A stretch of DNA of 64,000 nucleotides, taken from Acidobacteriota bacterium (lineage in GTDB: Bacteria > Acidobacteriota > Vicinamibacteria > Vicinamibacterales > UBA823). Made by a program: the position numbers and the translations under genes. The notes below the pieces were generated by a model. The model saw nothing but the letters and a program-made list of their open reading frames with translations, made no database searches and was not told the origin of the DNA. The number at the start of each line of letters is the position of its first letter. Position 1 is the stretch's first letter. This document shows positions 27,269 to 36,987 of the stretch, one piece after another. The DNA lies in the NCBI GenBank assembly GCA_002730525.1, contig PCAK01000012.1, positions 61,082 to 125,081 on the forward strand, given 5' to 3'.

Positions 27269-28467
27269 ATCGCCTCGAAGCGCGCCGCGACGTCCTCCCA
27301 GTCGCGACTCTTCGAGAGCTCGCCGCGGGCCGTCTCGCCCATTGCCCGCCGGCGTTCTGGATCCCGCATCAGCCTATCGATGGCGGTGGCGAGCGCCGCC
27401 GCGTCACCCGGGGCTACCACCGACGCGGTCCGCCCGTCCTTCGCCACCGAGCCGATACCGCCGACGTCGGTCGTCACGACGGGTGTGCCCGATACCAGCG
27501 CTTCGAGCAGAAAGTTCGGCAGGCCATCGACGTTACCCGCGGCATCGCGCACCGAGGGCACGACGACGATGTCGGCGGCGCTCAGGTAGGCGGGAATCGC
27601 ATCCTGCGGGACATCGCCGACGAAGCTCACACGTTTGCCGAGGTCTGCGGCCTGGGCGAGCTGGCGCAGTTCACCGTCGAGATCTCCGGCACCCGCGATG
27701 ACGAGGCGGAGTGCCGGCCAGTCCGGCGCCAGCCGGGCGGCGGCGTCGACGAGGAACTCGAAGCCTTTCTTCCGAACGAGCCTCCCGGCGGTGAAGACGA
27801 GCGGCGCATCCGCGTCGATCCCGAGCTGGGCGCGCAGCCGGCCACCCGCTGAGGGATCGGGGCTGAACCGTGCCGGGTCGACGCCGTAAGGGAGGACCTC
27901 GCTTCGATCCGGTACTGCGCCGAGGCCGATCGCCCGCTGGCGCAGGTCGTCGCTGCACGCTGTTACCCAGCCCGCGCGGCCGAACGCCCATCGCGCGGCA
28001 CGGCCGATGAGGCGATGTTGCTCGGCGACATACACGTCGGAGCCGTGCAGGCTGATAGCGAGCGGTAGCCGGCCGGCGGCCGCAGCCGCGATGACCCCGC
28101 CGGGAATCACCCAGTGGCCGTGCATGATGGTGGCGCCGTGCCGGCGAGCGACTCGCCGAGCGAGCAGTGTGCTGGCGGTCGCGGCGAGGGGCGCCGTCAG
28201 GTAGGCCGCGGCCTTCAGATCGACGTCGGCGCGCAGCCCTTCGGCGTAGCCGAAAACGGAAAAACGCGCCGGCGCGTAGCGGAAGTAGTGGAAGTGTACG
28301 CGGCCGTCGATGCGGTCGCGATTGATCCGCGGATGCCACGGCGCCACGACATGGACCGCGTGGCCGCGTGCGGCGACACCCTGGGCGATCGGTTCGAGGA
28401 ACGTGCCCACGGTGTCCCCGGAGAACCGCGGATAGGACGTCGTGACCATCACGACGGTATGGGGCAT
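27238..28467 (-). CDS. GT4-family glycosyltransferase
   Basis: About 409 residues. It starts MPHTVVMVTTSYPRFSGD, with the GT-B acceptor domain to about residue 190 (HGHWVIPGG, LHGSDVYVA). The donor domain has FTAGRLVRKKGFEFLV, FVGDVPQ and DGLPNFLLEALVSGTPVVTTDVGG. The first acidic residue of the usual EX7E is aspartate here, a common variant in this subgroup. The ATG at 28467 was chosen because the longer frame before it is low-complexity shadow of the upstream gene. It is the last of four minus-strand glycosyltransferase genes (31416 down to 27238). Confidence 0.88.
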   Translation of the reverse strand: MPHTVVMVTTSYPRFSGDTVGTFLEPIAQGVAARGHAVHVVAPWHPRINRDRIDGRVHFHYFRYAPARFSVFGYAEGLRADVDLKAAAYLTAPLAATASTLLARRVARRHGATIMHGHWVIPGGVIAAAAAGRLPLAISLHGSDVYVAEQHRLIGRAARWAFGRAGWVTACSDDLRQRAIGLGAVPDRSEVLPYGVDPARFSPDPSAGGRLRAQLGIDADAPLVFTAGRLVRKKGFEFLVDAAARLAPDWPALRLVIAGAGDLDGELRQLAQAADLGKRVSFVGDVPQDAIPAYLSAADIVVVPSVRDAAGNVDGLPNFLLEALVSGTPVVTTDVGGIGSVAKDGRTASVVAPGDAAALATAIDRLMRDPERRRAMGETARGELSKSRDWEDVAARFEAIYDRLAGAGG

Positions 28468-28516
28468 GGCTGAGCTTCCGGAGTGACGGAGCCGTCCGCT
28501 GGAGGCGGTCGCGCGG

Positions 28517-29377
28517 CTACCGCCTCCGCTCGAACCTGAGTGCGGCGATCTGTTCCGACACCAGGCCGATGAGGAACACGATGACCCCCAGGACGATGAG
28601 CAGGACCGATGAGTTCGTGACCCGGACATACCAGAGCAGGGTCCACGTCATGTAGCCGGTGCCTAGCAGGAATGGAATGGCGGCGAGTGGCACGAAGATT
28701 CGAAGCGGACTGAACAGCGTGATCACACGCAGCAGGATCAGGAAGAACTTCACGCCATCCTGCGCCAGCTTGATCTTCGATTGGCCCTCTCGTGGAGCGG
28801 CCTCCGCCGGTTCGAACGCGACGTTGTAGCCGGCCTTGACGAACGACAGCGTCGTCGTCGTGGGCGTGGAGAACCCGTTGGGCAGCAGGTGGATGAATTC
28901 GAGCAGATGCTCACGTCGTGCCGCGCGCAGGCCAGACGTCAGATCGGGAATCGGTCGGCCCGAGAGATACGTGGCCAGGCCGTTCAGGATCCGGTTGCCG
29001 ATTCGCCGGCCGGTCGTCGCCTGGCTGGCGCCCGAGCGTGCCCCGATCACGAGGTCGTAGTCGCCGAGCATCTCCACGAGACGGACGCCGTCGAGGGCGC
29101 CGTGCTGGCCGTCGCCGTCGCTGATCAGGATGAATTCGCCCGATGCGCGCCGGAGCCCGGTCTTGACGGCGGCGCCGTTGCCCTTGTTGTAGGGATGGGT
29201 GACGACCGTCGCGCCGGCTTCGCGCGCGCGCGCGCTGGTGCCGTCGTTCGAGCCGTCGTCGACCACGATGATCTCGTGCCAGGGCGCGGCCGTCTTCAGC
29301 GCCGTGACGACCTGGCCGATCACCGCGGCCTCGTTGAAGGCGGGGATGACGACCGACGTGGCGGTCGATTCAGCCAT
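28517..29377 (-). CDS. GT2 polyprenyl-phosphate glycosyltransferase with C-terminal membrane pair
   Basis: A 286-residue protein. The GT-A domain has VVIPAFNEAAVIG, EIIVVDDGSNDGT and the metal motif ISDGDGQHG (about 93-101). Two or three hydrophobic helices end the protein (ILLRVITLFSPLRIFV, SSVLLIVLGVIVFLIGLV). This is the architecture of enzymes that transfer a sugar to polyprenyl phosphate, such as ArnC, GtrB and dolichyl-phosphate-mannose synthases. The start directly abuts the stop of the next upstream gene (29378), so the two GT2 genes are coupled. It may supply the donor for the GT-C-like proteins in the locus; the sugar is unknown. Confidence 0.87.
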   Translation of the reverse strand: MAESTATSVVIPAFNEAAVIGQVVTALKTAAPWHEIIVVDDGSNDGTSARAREAGATVVTHPYNKGNGAAVKTGLRRASGEFILISDGDGQHGALDGVRLVEMLGDYDLVIGARSGASQATTGRRIGNRILNGLATYLSGRPIPDLTSGLRAARREHLLEFIHLLPNGFSTPTTTTLSFVKAGYNVAFEPAEAAPREGQSKIKLAQDGVKFFLILLRVITLFSPLRIFVPLAAIPFLLGTGYMTWTLLWYVRVTNSSVLLIVLGVIVFLIGLVSEQIAALRFERRR

Positions 29378-30364
29378 CTAGAGGTCTCTCCCGTCGTGGC
29401 GCGGCTCATCCGCCGGCGCGCGGTGTGGGTCGAGTTCCATTAGCCGGATCCGGTAGAGCAGGTCCTCGATCAGTTTCCGGTTGCCGGAGATCACGTCGGC
29501 GACCAGCCCGAGCAGGATGACCTGGAAGCCGACGATCATCAGGACGGCCGACAGGATCAGCGACTGGATGTTCCCCTGGCCGAGGCCGCCGAGATAGAGG
29601 TAGACGAAGCGCAGGGAGATCAAGAGCCCGATGCCGAAGACGGTGCCGCCGATGTAGCTGAAGACCTTCAGCGGCTCGTACATCGCGTAGACGCGGATGA
29701 TCGTGGCGGCGGACTTCTTGATGTACGACGCCACGCTGCCGAACAGCCGTGACTCGCGAGTCTTGGCGTTGGTGCCGATCGGCACGTGCGCGATCGCCAT
29801 CCGACGCTTACCCGACTGGATGAGCGATTCGAGGGTGTAGGAGAACTCCGACAGGATCGTCATCCGGAGCGCCGCCTCCCGCGTGTAGGCGCGAAATCCG
29901 CTCGTCGTGTCGGGGACGGTCGTGTTCGAGACCTGGCGGACGACCCAGCTACCAAGGTGCTGGAGGGCGCGCTGGGCCGCCGGCAGGTGCTGGAGCGAGC
30001 TGATATTGCGGTCGCCGATGGTGATCTCGGCGTCGCCCGACAGCAGCGGCGCGACCAGCTTGGTGACGTCGGCGCCGGCATACTGGTTGTCGGCGTCGGT
30101 GTTGACGATGTAGTCCGCGCCGCGCTTCAAGCAGGCGTCGATACCCGCCGTGAAGGCCGCCGCCAGCCCCCGGTTGCGCGGAAAACTCACGATATGGTCG
30201 ACGCCGGCCTCGCGGGCCACACGCGCGGTCTCGTCGGTCGAGCCGTCGTCGATCACGAGCGTTTCGATCACGTCGATGCCGGAGATCTGGCGCGGCAGAT
30301 CACGAAGCGTTGCGGGAAGCGTCTCGGCTTCGTTCAGACACGGAATCTGAATGATCAGTTTCAT
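29378..30364 (-). CDS. GT2 glycosyltransferase, ArnC/GtrB-like
   Basis: About 328 residues. It starts MKLIIQIPCLNEAETLP; TLVIDDGSTDET and NTDADNQYAG hold the nucleotide- and metal-binding acidic residues. SGFRAYTREAALRM matches the acceptor part of the family. The C-terminus has two hydrophobic helices (IGGTVFGIGLLISLRFVYLY, LILSAVLMIVGFQVILLGLV). The predicted reaction is transfer of a sugar to polyprenyl phosphate at the inner membrane. The ATG at 30364 starts directly on the first beta strand. It sits between a GT4 gene (8-base gap) and another GT2 gene (no gap). Confidence 0.87.
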   Translation of the reverse strand: MKLIIQIPCLNEAETLPATLRDLPRQISGIDVIETLVIDDGSTDETARVAREAGVDHIVSFPRNRGLAAAFTAGIDACLKRGADYIVNTDADNQYAGADVTKLVAPLLSGDAEITIGDRNISSLQHLPAAQRALQHLGSWVVRQVSNTTVPDTTSGFRAYTREAALRMTILSEFSYTLESLIQSGKRRMAIAHVPIGTNAKTRESRLFGSVASYIKKSAATIIRVYAMYEPLKVFSYIGGTVFGIGLLISLRFVYLYLGGLGQGNIQSLILSAVLMIVGFQVILLGLVADVISGNRKLIEDLLYRIRLMELDPHRAPADEPRHDGRDL

Positions 30365-30372
30365 GCTCGAGC

Positions 30373-31416
30373 CTATTGTCCCACCAACCGCTCGACGACG
30401 CCGTCCCACGAGATCTGCTTCGCCCGCTCGTAGCCCGCCTCGCCGTAGCGCGCGGCCAGGCTCCGGTCGGCGGCCAGCCGACTGATGGCACCGGCGATCG
30501 CCTCGGCCTCCGGCGCGCAGACGGCTCCGTTGACATCGTCTTCGACGAATTCGAGCGGGCCGCCGGCGTCCGTGGTCGTCACGACCGGCCGCCGCGCCAG
30601 GAAGCTCTCCAGCGTCACGTAGCCGTAGTCCTCGTCGTATGGCGCGTAGACGACGCCGAGCGCGCCGGCATAGAGTTCAATCAAGGCGTCGTCGTCGACC
30701 CAGCCGGCAAGTTCCACGCGGTCGCCGATGCCGAGGGCTTCCACGCGCTGCTCGATCCGCGGACGGTCCGTTCCGTCACCAACGACGACGAGCCGCACCG
30801 AGGCATCGGTCTGGGCCATCGCCTCAACCGCGAGGTCGATCCGCTTGACCGACTCCAGGCGGCCGACCGACAGGACGTAGTCGCCGTGCGGCCCCCCACG
30901 GAGTCTGTCGGCCAGCCGCGGCGGATGATACAGGGGCTCGGCCGTCAGGGCGTTGTAGCGCGCCAGCCGGTTGGCCGTGTTCCTGGCGTTTGTGAATCGC
31001 CGCTCGCACTCGCTCAGCATCTTCCGGTCGAGCCGCATCAACGTATCGCGCAGCCCGACGTCCGCCTCGGTGTGCTCGAAGTCGGTGTAGGGCGTGCCGC
31101 ACAGCTCGTAGGCGGCCCGATACTGGTGGATGAGCCACGCGACCTTGTGGGGATGACGCGCGAAGTAGGTCGGAAACTTGAGGCCAATCGCCAGATCGAT
31201 CGTCTGTCCGTTGCTCTCGCTCAGGTCCAGCAGCCGCCAGGCGGCGGCGTGGGCGAGAATCTCGTCCTTCGGGTACCACTTGAACGGGACGCTGACGAGT
31301 TCGGTGCGATAGCCGTGCTGCCGGAGGTGGTCGACCAGGGCCCGCACGTGAAACTCGGCGCCGCCTTCAACGAAGGGAACTTGGGCTTCACAGACGACGA
31401 CCGTGCGGACGGCCAT
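30373..31416 (-). CDS. GT4-family glycosyltransferase
   Basis: About 347 residues. It starts MAVRTVVVCEAQVPFVEGG, with the acceptor loop VEGGAEFHV. The donor half has YVLSVGRLESVKRIDLAVE, LAGWVDDDALIELYAGA and the EX7E motif in EDYGYVTLESFLARRPVVTTTDAGG. The ATG at 31416 begins the first beta strand; a longer frame upstream is arginine- and serine-rich and not gene-like. First gene of the four-gene minus-strand unit, divergent from the gmhA-nqr unit with 245 bases between. Confidence 0.87.
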   Translation of the reverse strand: MAVRTVVVCEAQVPFVEGGAEFHVRALVDHLRQHGYRTELVSVPFKWYPKDEILAHAAAWRLLDLSESNGQTIDLAIGLKFPTYFARHPHKVAWLIHQYRAAYELCGTPYTDFEHTEADVGLRDTLMRLDRKMLSECERRFTNARNTANRLARYNALTAEPLYHPPRLADRLRGGPHGDYVLSVGRLESVKRIDLAVEAMAQTDASVRLVVVGDGTDRPRIEQRVEALGIGDRVELAGWVDDDALIELYAGALGVVYAPYDEDYGYVTLESFLARRPVVTTTDAGGPLEFVEDDVNGAVCAPEAEAIAGAISRLAADRSLAARYGEAGYERAKQISWDGVVERLVGQ

Positions 31417-31569
31417 AGGCGATGACAGATGGCGGATGGTGGATGAAAGATGACGGACGCGTTCGATCCAAACGCGCGGCTGCGACAGCTGCCTCCGCGG
31501 CCCACCGCGCCGAATGGTACCATGGCCGGCGCCGCCCCGGCCAGACACGCACCGTCTTCGCGGTTCACT

Positions 31570-31598
31570 TTGACTTCCCGGGACCGGGTAGATACGAT
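31570..31598 (+). promoter_or_regulatory. Sigma-70-type promoter of the gmhA-nqr unit
   Basis: TTGACT (31570-31575) and TACGAT (31593-31598) are separated by exactly 17 bases. Transcription would start near 31605, giving a leader of about 57 bases before gmhA. The rest of the 31417-31661 gap shows no gene. Confidence 0.5.
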
Positions 31599-31661
31599 GT
31601 GCGTAAAGATTGGGAAAAGTTTCACAAGCTCAGAGCATCGAGCGTCCGGAGCCTGAGGGAA

Positions 31662-32258
31662 ATGGCTGAACAGTCGAGCGGCGGCGATCGACGCGAGGTG
31701 GTCGATGAGATCCTGCGCGACGCGGCCGCGCTGCTCGAGACGGTCCGCGGGTTCGATCCGGCGCCGCTGCTGGCGGCGGCAGACGCCATCGTCGGCGCGC
31801 TCAGGTCGAACGGCAAGGTGCTGACGTTCGGCAACGGCGGCAGCGCGTCGGATGCCGAGCACCTGGCGGCTGAGCTGGTCGGGCGGTTCGCTCGCGAACG
31901 GCGGGGCTGGCCCGTGGTCGCGCTGACGGCAGATTCCAGCGTGGTGACGAGCATCGGCAACGACCTTGGCTTCGACCAGGTCTTCGCCCGCCAGATCGAG
32001 GCGCTGGGCGCGGCCGGTGACGTCGCGCTGGCGATCTCGACGAGTGGCAGTTCCGCCAACGTCGTGCGCGGAATCGAGGCGGCCGAGCGAGCGGGATTGC
32101 GGTGCATCGCGCTGACCGGGCGCGACGGCGGGGCGCTGGGCCGGGCGGCCGAAATCCACCTCAACGTGCCGCACGACACGACCGCGCGGGTCCAGGAGAT
32201 TCATCGAGTCTGGATCCACGTACTCTGTGAACTCGTCGAGCGAGAGATGACCGCCTGA
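31662..32258 (+). CDS. gmhA: Phosphoheptose isomerase
   Basis: A 198-residue single SIS-domain protein. [21 protein letters not shown] (about 54-74) holds the sugar-phosphate-binding serines and the catalytic glutamate region. [10 protein letters not shown] (about 125-134) is the second phosphate loop, and QEIHRVWIH near the end supplies the catalytic histidine. It converts sedoheptulose 7-phosphate to glycero-manno-heptose 7-phosphate, the first step toward ADP-heptose for LPS core. The ATG at 31662 follows GAGGGA and matches the usual GmhA length of 190-200; longer starts add unrelated sequence. It sits 13 bases before nqrA and shares its promoter, an unusual partner. A related DiaA-like SIS protein is the alternative. 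Confidence 0.88.
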   Translation: MAEQSSGGDRREVVDEILRDAAALLETVRGFDPAPLLAAADAIVGALRSNGKVLTFGNGGSASDAEHLAAELVGRFARERRGWPVVALTADSSVVTSIGNDLGFDQVFARQIEALGAAGDVALAISTSGSSANVVRGIEAAERAGLRCIALTGRDGGALGRAAEIHLNVPHDTTARVQEIHRVWIHVLCELVEREMTA

Positions 32259-32271
32259 CGGGCGGCGATCG

Positions 32272-33648
32272 ATGGCTGTGCACACGATTCGCAAGGGCCT
32301 GGCGCTGCCGATCACGGGCGCGCCGAGGCAGGAGGTCGAGGCGGGTCCCGCCCCGCACGCTGTCGGCGTCGTCGCGGCGGACTATGTCGGCCTGAAGCCG
32401 ACGATGCACGTGAGCGTCGGCGACGACATCCAGCGTGGCCAACTCCTGATGGAGGACAAGACCCTCGCGGGAGTGCGCCACACGGCGCCGGCGGAGGGAC
32501 GGGTCCTCGCCGTCAACCGCGGCGACCGACGGGCGCTGCAGTCGGTGGTCATCGAGCTGTCGCGTGGCGAGCGCGAGGGCCGTCCGGACACGACGTCGTT
32601 CAGCGCGTTCTCGGGGCGGCATCCGAGCGGCCTGGCGGACGACGAGGTGCGGTCGCTGCTCGTCGAGTCCGGCCTCTGGACCGCGCTGCGCGCCCGTCCG
32701 TTCAGTCGAGTCGCCAACCCCGACGTCCGCCCACATTCAATCTTCGTCACCGCCATCGATACGAACCCACTGGCCGCCTCGGTCGAGGCGGTCATGATGG
32801 GTGCCGAGGGGGCGTTCGACTACGGCCTCTTCGCGCTGTCAAGGCTGACCGAGGGGCCGCTGTTCGTCTGCACACCCGGCGGGTCGACGCTGAGGCTGCC
32901 TGCGATCGATCGGCTACGTCACGAGGAGTTCTCGGGACCGCACCCCGCCGGGACGGTCGGCCTGCACATCCATCGACTCGATCCGGTCGACCGTCAGAAA
33001 GTGGTCTGGCACGTCGGCTATCAGGACGTCATCGCCATCGGCCGCCTCTTCGAACGCGGCGACCTGTCGGCTGAGCGCGTCATTGCGCTCGCGGGGCCGT
33101 CGGTTCGGAATCCGCGCTTGCTCCGAACGCGGCTCGGTGTGTCGCTCGACGATCTGGCACGCGACGAGCTGCACGAGTCCGACGCCGAGCATCGCGTCAT
33201 TTCAGGGTCAGTGCTATCGGGGCGTGCCGCCGCGGGCGACGTTTTCGGCTACCTCGGCCGCTATCACCAGCAGGTGTCGGTGCTCGCGGAGGGTCTCGCG
33301 CGGGAGTTTCTGGGCTGGCTCGGGCCCGGGTTCGACAAGTACTCGACGATCAACACGTTCGCGTCCACGTTGCTGCCGGGGCGGCGCTTCGCGTTCACGA
33401 CGTCGACGAACGGTTCGCCGCGCGCGATCATCCCGCTCGGGATGTACGAACGGGTGATGCCGATGGATCTGCTGCCGACGTTTCTCGCGCGCGCGCTGGT
33501 CATGCGCGATGTCGAGAAGGCCGAGGAACTCGGATGCCTCGAGCTGGACGAGGAAGATCTCGCCCTGTGCAGCTTCGTCTGCCCGGGCAAAACCGACTTC
33601 GGTCCGCCGTTGCGCGACGTGCTGATGGAGATCGAGAAGAAAGGCTGA
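32272..33648 (+). CDS. nqrA: Na+-translocating NADH:quinone oxidoreductase subunit A
   Basis: A 458-residue protein, the usual length for NqrA (about 445-460). It is the peripheral cytoplasmic subunit of the sodium-pumping NQR, lies next to NqrB and takes part in ubiquinone binding. The N-terminal region [15 protein letters not shown] and the block [11 protein letters not shown] are characteristic. The C-terminal part has [19 protein letters not shown] (about 435-453), the family's conserved cysteine region. It is the first subunit of a complete nqrABCDEF set, 28 bases before nqrB. It differs from RnfC, which carries 4Fe-4S cysteine clusters that are absent here. Confidence 0.95.
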   Translation: MAVHTIRKGLALPITGAPRQEVEAGPAPHAVGVVAADYVGLKPTMHVSVGDDIQRGQLLMEDKTLAGVRHTAPAEGRVLAVNRGDRRALQSVVIELSRGEREGRPDTTSFSAFSGRHPSGLADDEVRSLLVESGLWTALRARPFSRVANPDVRPHSIFVTAIDTNPLAASVEAVMMGAEGAFDYGLFALSRLTEGPLFVCTPGGSTLRLPAIDRLRHEEFSGPHPAGTVGLHIHRLDPVDRQKVVWHVGYQDVIAIGRLFERGDLSAERVIALAGPSVRNPRLLRTRLGVSLDDLARDELHESDAEHRVISGSVLSGRAAAGDVFGYLGRYHQQVSVLAEGLAREFLGWLGPGFDKYSTINTFASTLLPGRRFAFTTSTNGSPRAIIPLGMYERVMPMDLLPTFLARALVMRDVEKAEELGCLELDEEDLALCSFVCPGKTDFGPPLRDVLMEIEKKG

Positions 33649-33676
33649 CGCCGTCGCGGGCGGTCCACTACGACTG

Positions 33677-34894
33677 ATGCGGTTCCTACGAGCGCTGCTG
33701 GACAAGCAGGCGGGCCTCTTCGAAAAGGGTGGGAAGCTGGAGAAGCTCTACCCGCTCTGGGAGGCGAACGACACCATCCTGTACACCCCTGGAACGGTCA
33801 CCGCCGGCGCGTTGCATGTCCGCGACGGATTGGACGTCAAGCGGCTGATGATGACCGTCGTCGTGGCACTCGCCGGCTGTATCTACATGGCGGTCTACAA
33901 CACCGGCTACCAGGCCAATCTGGCCATTGCCGCCGGTGCGCCGGTGCTCGATACGTGGCAGGCCGCGACCGTCACTGCGCTCGGCTGGAACTTCGACCCG
34001 GATTCGTGGACGGCGTGCGTCGTCCACGGCGCCATCTATTACTTGCCGGTGCTCGCCGTGACCTTCGCGGTCGGGGGCGCGTGGGAAGTGATATTCGCGA
34101 TCGTCCGGAAGCATGAGATCAACGAAGGCTTTCTCGTGACCGGCATGTTGTTCCCGCTCATTCTGCCGCCGACGATTCCGCTCTGGCAGGTTGCGCTGGG
34201 CATCAGCTTCGGCACGGTGGTGGGCAAGGAGATCTTCGGCGGCACCGGCATGAACGTTCTCAATCCAGCGCTGACGGCGCGGGCCTTTCTCTTCTTCGCG
34301 TACCCGGCTGAGATATCCGGGGATGCCGCCTGGATCGCCGCGACGACGAGCACCGATGGCGTGAGCGGCGCGACCTGGCTCGCGCGGACCCAGGAGGCCG
34401 GCGCGGCGCCGCTCGCCGATCTCGACTGGTGGGACGCCTTCCTCGGCTTCGTGCCGGGTTCGATGGGCGAGACCTCGGCGTTGGCGTGCTTGCTCGGCGC
34501 CGTCCTGCTCATCGTCACGCAGGTTGCCTCGTGGCGGATCATGCTGAGTGTCGTGGTGGGCACCTTCCTGACCGCGTGGTTCTTCAACGCGGTGGGGTCG
34601 GACACCAACCCGGCCTTCGCCGTCTCGCCGGGCTGGCATTTCGTGCTCGGCGGCTGGGCCTTCGGCACGGTCTTCATGGCCACCGACCCGGTGTCGGCGC
34701 CGGCGTCGGACTCGGCCCGCTACATGTACGGGTTCCTGATCGGCGTCCTGGCCGTGCTGGTCCGCGTCGTGAATCCGGCGTATCCCGAGGGGATGATGCT
34801 GTCCATCCTCTTCATGAATCTCTTCTCGCCTGTGCTCGACCATTTCGTCGTCCGCGCGAACATCAAGCGACGGAGGGCCCGCTATGCAGGGTAG
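33677..34894 (+). CDS. nqrB: Na+-NQR subunit B
   Basis: A 405-residue integral membrane protein with about ten helices. The covalent FMN attachment motif SGAT is at 230-233, so T233 is the predicted flavinylated threonine. Conserved blocks are MLFPLILPPTIPLWQVALG, GKEIFGGTGMNVLNPAL and FMATDPVSAP. NqrB carries FMN and riboflavin and forms much of the sodium path. The ApbE protein encoded downstream is expected to attach the FMN. It overlaps nqrC by 11 bases. Confidence 0.96.
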   Translation: MRFLRALLDKQAGLFEKGGKLEKLYPLWEANDTILYTPGTVTAGALHVRDGLDVKRLMMTVVVALAGCIYMAVYNTGYQANLAIAAGAPVLDTWQAATVTALGWNFDPDSWTACVVHGAIYYLPVLAVTFAVGGAWEVIFAIVRKHEINEGFLVTGMLFPLILPPTIPLWQVALGISFGTVVGKEIFGGTGMNVLNPALTARAFLFFAYPAEISGDAAWIAATTSTDGVSGATWLARTQEAGAAPLADLDWWDAFLGFVPGSMGETSALACLLGAVLLIVTQVASWRIMLSVVVGTFLTAWFFNAVGSDTNPAFAVSPGWHFVLGGWAFGTVFMATDPVSAPASDSARYMYGFLIGVLAVLVRVVNPAYPEGMMLSILFMNLFSPVLDHFVVRANIKRRRARYAG

Positions 34895-35666
34895 TGTCGG
34901 CTACAACCTGATCTTCGCGTCGACGGTCTGCGTCGTCTGCGCGATCTTCGTCTCGTCGTCGGCCGTGATGCTCAAGGAGCGCCAGGAGTACAACGCCGCG
35001 ATCGACAAGCAGCGCAACGTCCTGGTCGTCTCGGGGCTGGCGAGCGACGACGATCGGCTGACCCCTGACGAGGTCGAGCAGCGCTTCACCAACATCCGCC
35101 AGGTCGTCATCGACCTCGCCACGGGCGAGGCCGTGGCCGACATCGACCCCCTGACCTACGACCAGCGCCGCGCGACGACCGACCCCGCGCTGAGCCACGC
35201 CGCGTCGCCGAACCTGGCTCAGGTGCTGCGGGTGCCGAATCGGGCGATCGTCTATGAAGTGCGGGACGACCAGGACCGAGCGGAGCTGTACGTCCTGCCC
35301 GTCGAGGGGAAGGGCCTCTGGTCGACCCTGTACGGATTCATCGCGCTCGACGCCTCGCTCGAGACGGTGCAGGGGCTGACGTTCTACGAGCACGGTGAGA
35401 CGCCGGGGCTGGGCGGCGAGGTCGACAACCCGCGATGGAAGGCGTTGTGGCGCGGCCGCCGGCCGTTCGATGACGCGCTCGAGCCCGATCTGACCGTCAT
35501 CAAGGGCCGCGCCGGCCCGCCCGCCGACGACCCGCATCGGGTCGACGGGCTGTCGGGCGCCACGATGACCAGCCGCGGCGTGACCTATCTGATCGAGTTC
35601 TGGCTGGGCGACGGCGGCTTCGGACCCTACCTGGCTCGACTCAGGGCGGAAGGAGCCGACAGCTAA
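34884..35666 (+). CDS. nqrC: Na+-NQR subunit C
   Basis: A 260-residue protein with one N-terminal transmembrane helix ([20 protein letters not shown]) and a periplasmic FMN-binding domain. The flavinylation motif SGAT is at 224-227 ([13 protein letters not shown]), so T227 should carry [20 protein letters not shown] is a typical NqrC/RnfG block. It passes electrons between NqrD/E and NqrB. Its start overlaps nqrB by 11 bases, and its stop shares a base with the nqrD ATG (TAATG), so expression is tightly coupled. Confidence 0.96.
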   Translation: MQGSVGYNLIFASTVCVVCAIFVSSSAVMLKERQEYNAAIDKQRNVLVVSGLASDDDRLTPDEVEQRFTNIRQVVIDLATGEAVADIDPLTYDQRRATTDPALSHAASPNLAQVLRVPNRAIVYEVRDDQDRAELYVLPVEGKGLWSTLYGFIALDASLETVQGLTFYEHGETPGLGGEVDNPRWKALWRGRRPFDDALEPDLTVIKGRAGPPADDPHRVDGLSGATMTSRGVTYLIEFWLGDGGFGPYLARLRAEGADS

Positions 35667-36289
35667 TGGCGGCGAACGTCAGGCAAGCGCTCACGGATCC
35701 GTTATTCAACAACAATCCGATCACCTTGCAGGTGCTCGGCATCTGCTCGGCGCTCGCCGTGACGACCCGCATGGACACCGCGCTGGTGATGAGCATCGCG
35801 GTGATCGCCGTCACCGCGCTGTCGAGTCTCTTCGTCAGCATGCTGCGAAACCAGATTCCGACGAACATCCGGATCATCGTGCAGCTGACGATCATCGCCT
35901 CGCTGGTGATCGTGACCGATCAGATCCTGAAGGCCTACGTCTTCGAGATCTCGAAGCAGCTGTCCGTCTTCGTCGGGTTGATCATCACCAACTGCATCAT
36001 CATGGGCCGCGCCGAGGCCTACGCGATGCAGAATCCGCCATCGTTGTCGCTGATCGACGGCATCGGCAACGGCCTGGGCTACGGACTCGTCCTCATGCTG
36101 ACGGCGTTCATTCGTGAACTGCTCGGCTCGGGGTCGCTGTTCGGCGCGCAGGTCCTGCCGCTCGTGACCGAAGGGGGCTGGTACACACCGAACGGGCTGA
36201 TGGTGCTCTCGCCGAGCGCGTTCTTCATCATCGGTGGGTTGATCTGGGCGCTGCGTGCCTGGAAACCGGAACAGGTCGAGGCGGATTGA
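35666..36289 (+). CDS. nqrD: Na+-NQR subunit D
   Basis: A 207-residue integral membrane subunit with six helices. Cysteines C27 (GICSALAV) and C110 (ITNCIIMGR) lie in the two inverted half-helices and pair with two in NqrE to bind the iron-sulfur centre in the membrane plane. [14 protein letters not shown] and [20 protein letters not shown] are family signatures. It starts on the last base of the nqrC stop and ends one base before nqrE. Confidence 0.96.
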   Translation: MAANVRQALTDPLFNNNPITLQVLGICSALAVTTRMDTALVMSIAVIAVTALSSLFVSMLRNQIPTNIRIIVQLTIIASLVIVTDQILKAYVFEISKQLSVFVGLIITNCIIMGRAEAYAMQNPPSLSLIDGIGNGLGYGLVLMLTAFIRELLGSGSLFGAQVLPLVTEGGWYTPNGLMVLSPSAFFIIGGLIWALRAWKPEQVEAD

Positions 36290-36290
36290 G

Positions 36291-36908
36291 ATGCTCGAAG
36301 CGTATCTGAGCTTGGCGGTCAAGGCGATCTTCGTCGAGAACATGGCCCTGGCGTTCTTCCTGGGCATGTGCTCGTTCATTGCCGTGTCGCGAAAGGTGGA
36401 TACCGCGATCGGCCTGGGCGTCGCGGTGATCTTCGTGCTGAGCGTCACCGTGCCGATGAACAACCTGATCTACCAGTACCTGCTCAGCGACGGCGCGCTG
36501 GCCTGGGTTTCACCCGGGCTCGGCGCCTACGACCTGTCGTTCCTCGGGTTTCTGACCTACATCGGCACGATTGCGGCGATGGTCCAGATCGTCGAGATGA
36601 CGCTTGACCGGTTTGTGCCGCAGCTGCACGCGGCGCTCGGCGTGTTCCTGCCGCTGATCGCCGTCAACTGCGCGATCCTCGGGGCGTCACTGTTGATGGT
36701 GCAGCGCAACTACGGGCTGGCGGAGAGCGCGGTGTTCGGCTTCGGCTCGGGTGTCGGCTGGGCGCTCGCCATCGTCGCGCTGGCGGGCATCCGCGAGCGC
36801 CTGAGGTACAGCAACGTGCCGGCCGGACTACGCGGCCTGGGCATCACGTTCATTCTGACCGGCCTGATGGCGATCGGCTTCATGGCGTTCGCAGGGGTTC
36901 AGCTGTAG
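36291..36908 (+). CDS. nqrE: Na+-NQR subunit E
   Basis: About 205 residues and six helices, the pseudo-symmetric partner of NqrD. C27 ([11 protein letters not shown]) and C127 (VNCAILGA) are the two predicted ligands of the membrane iron-sulfur centre. [14 protein letters not shown] and [21 protein letters not shown] are typical. The ATG at 36291, one base after the nqrD stop, matches the usual NqrE start (MLEAYLSL); a longer start would overlap nqrD. The 79 bases before nqrF hold a palindrome. Confidence 0.96.
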   Translation: MLEAYLSLAVKAIFVENMALAFFLGMCSFIAVSRKVDTAIGLGVAVIFVLSVTVPMNNLIYQYLLSDGALAWVSPGLGAYDLSFLGFLTYIGTIAAMVQIVEMTLDRFVPQLHAALGVFLPLIAVNCAILGASLLMVQRNYGLAESAVFGFGSGVGWALAIVALAGIRERLRYSNVPAGLRGLGITFILTGLMAIGFMAFAGVQL

Positions 36909-36948
36909 TGAGGTTGTCGGTGGCGCGGCCCACAACGACGAGGGTGGC

Positions 36949-36966
36949 GCGGGGCTTTAGCCCCGC
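36949..36966. repeat. GCGGGGCT-TT-AGCCCCGC palindrome between nqrE and nqrF
   Basis: An 8-base inverted repeat around TT. It may form a hairpin in the nqr mRNA or be a dispersed REP-like element. There is no T-run after it, so it is not a standard terminator, and operon continuity into nqrF is not excluded. Confidence 0.6.
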
Positions 36967-36987
36967 GATCCGGCTGAGAGAAACATC

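Noticed and set aside
33686..34843. Minus-strand 385-codon frame opposite nqrB
   Set aside because: Low-complexity charged product; nqrB on the plus strand has all family motifs.
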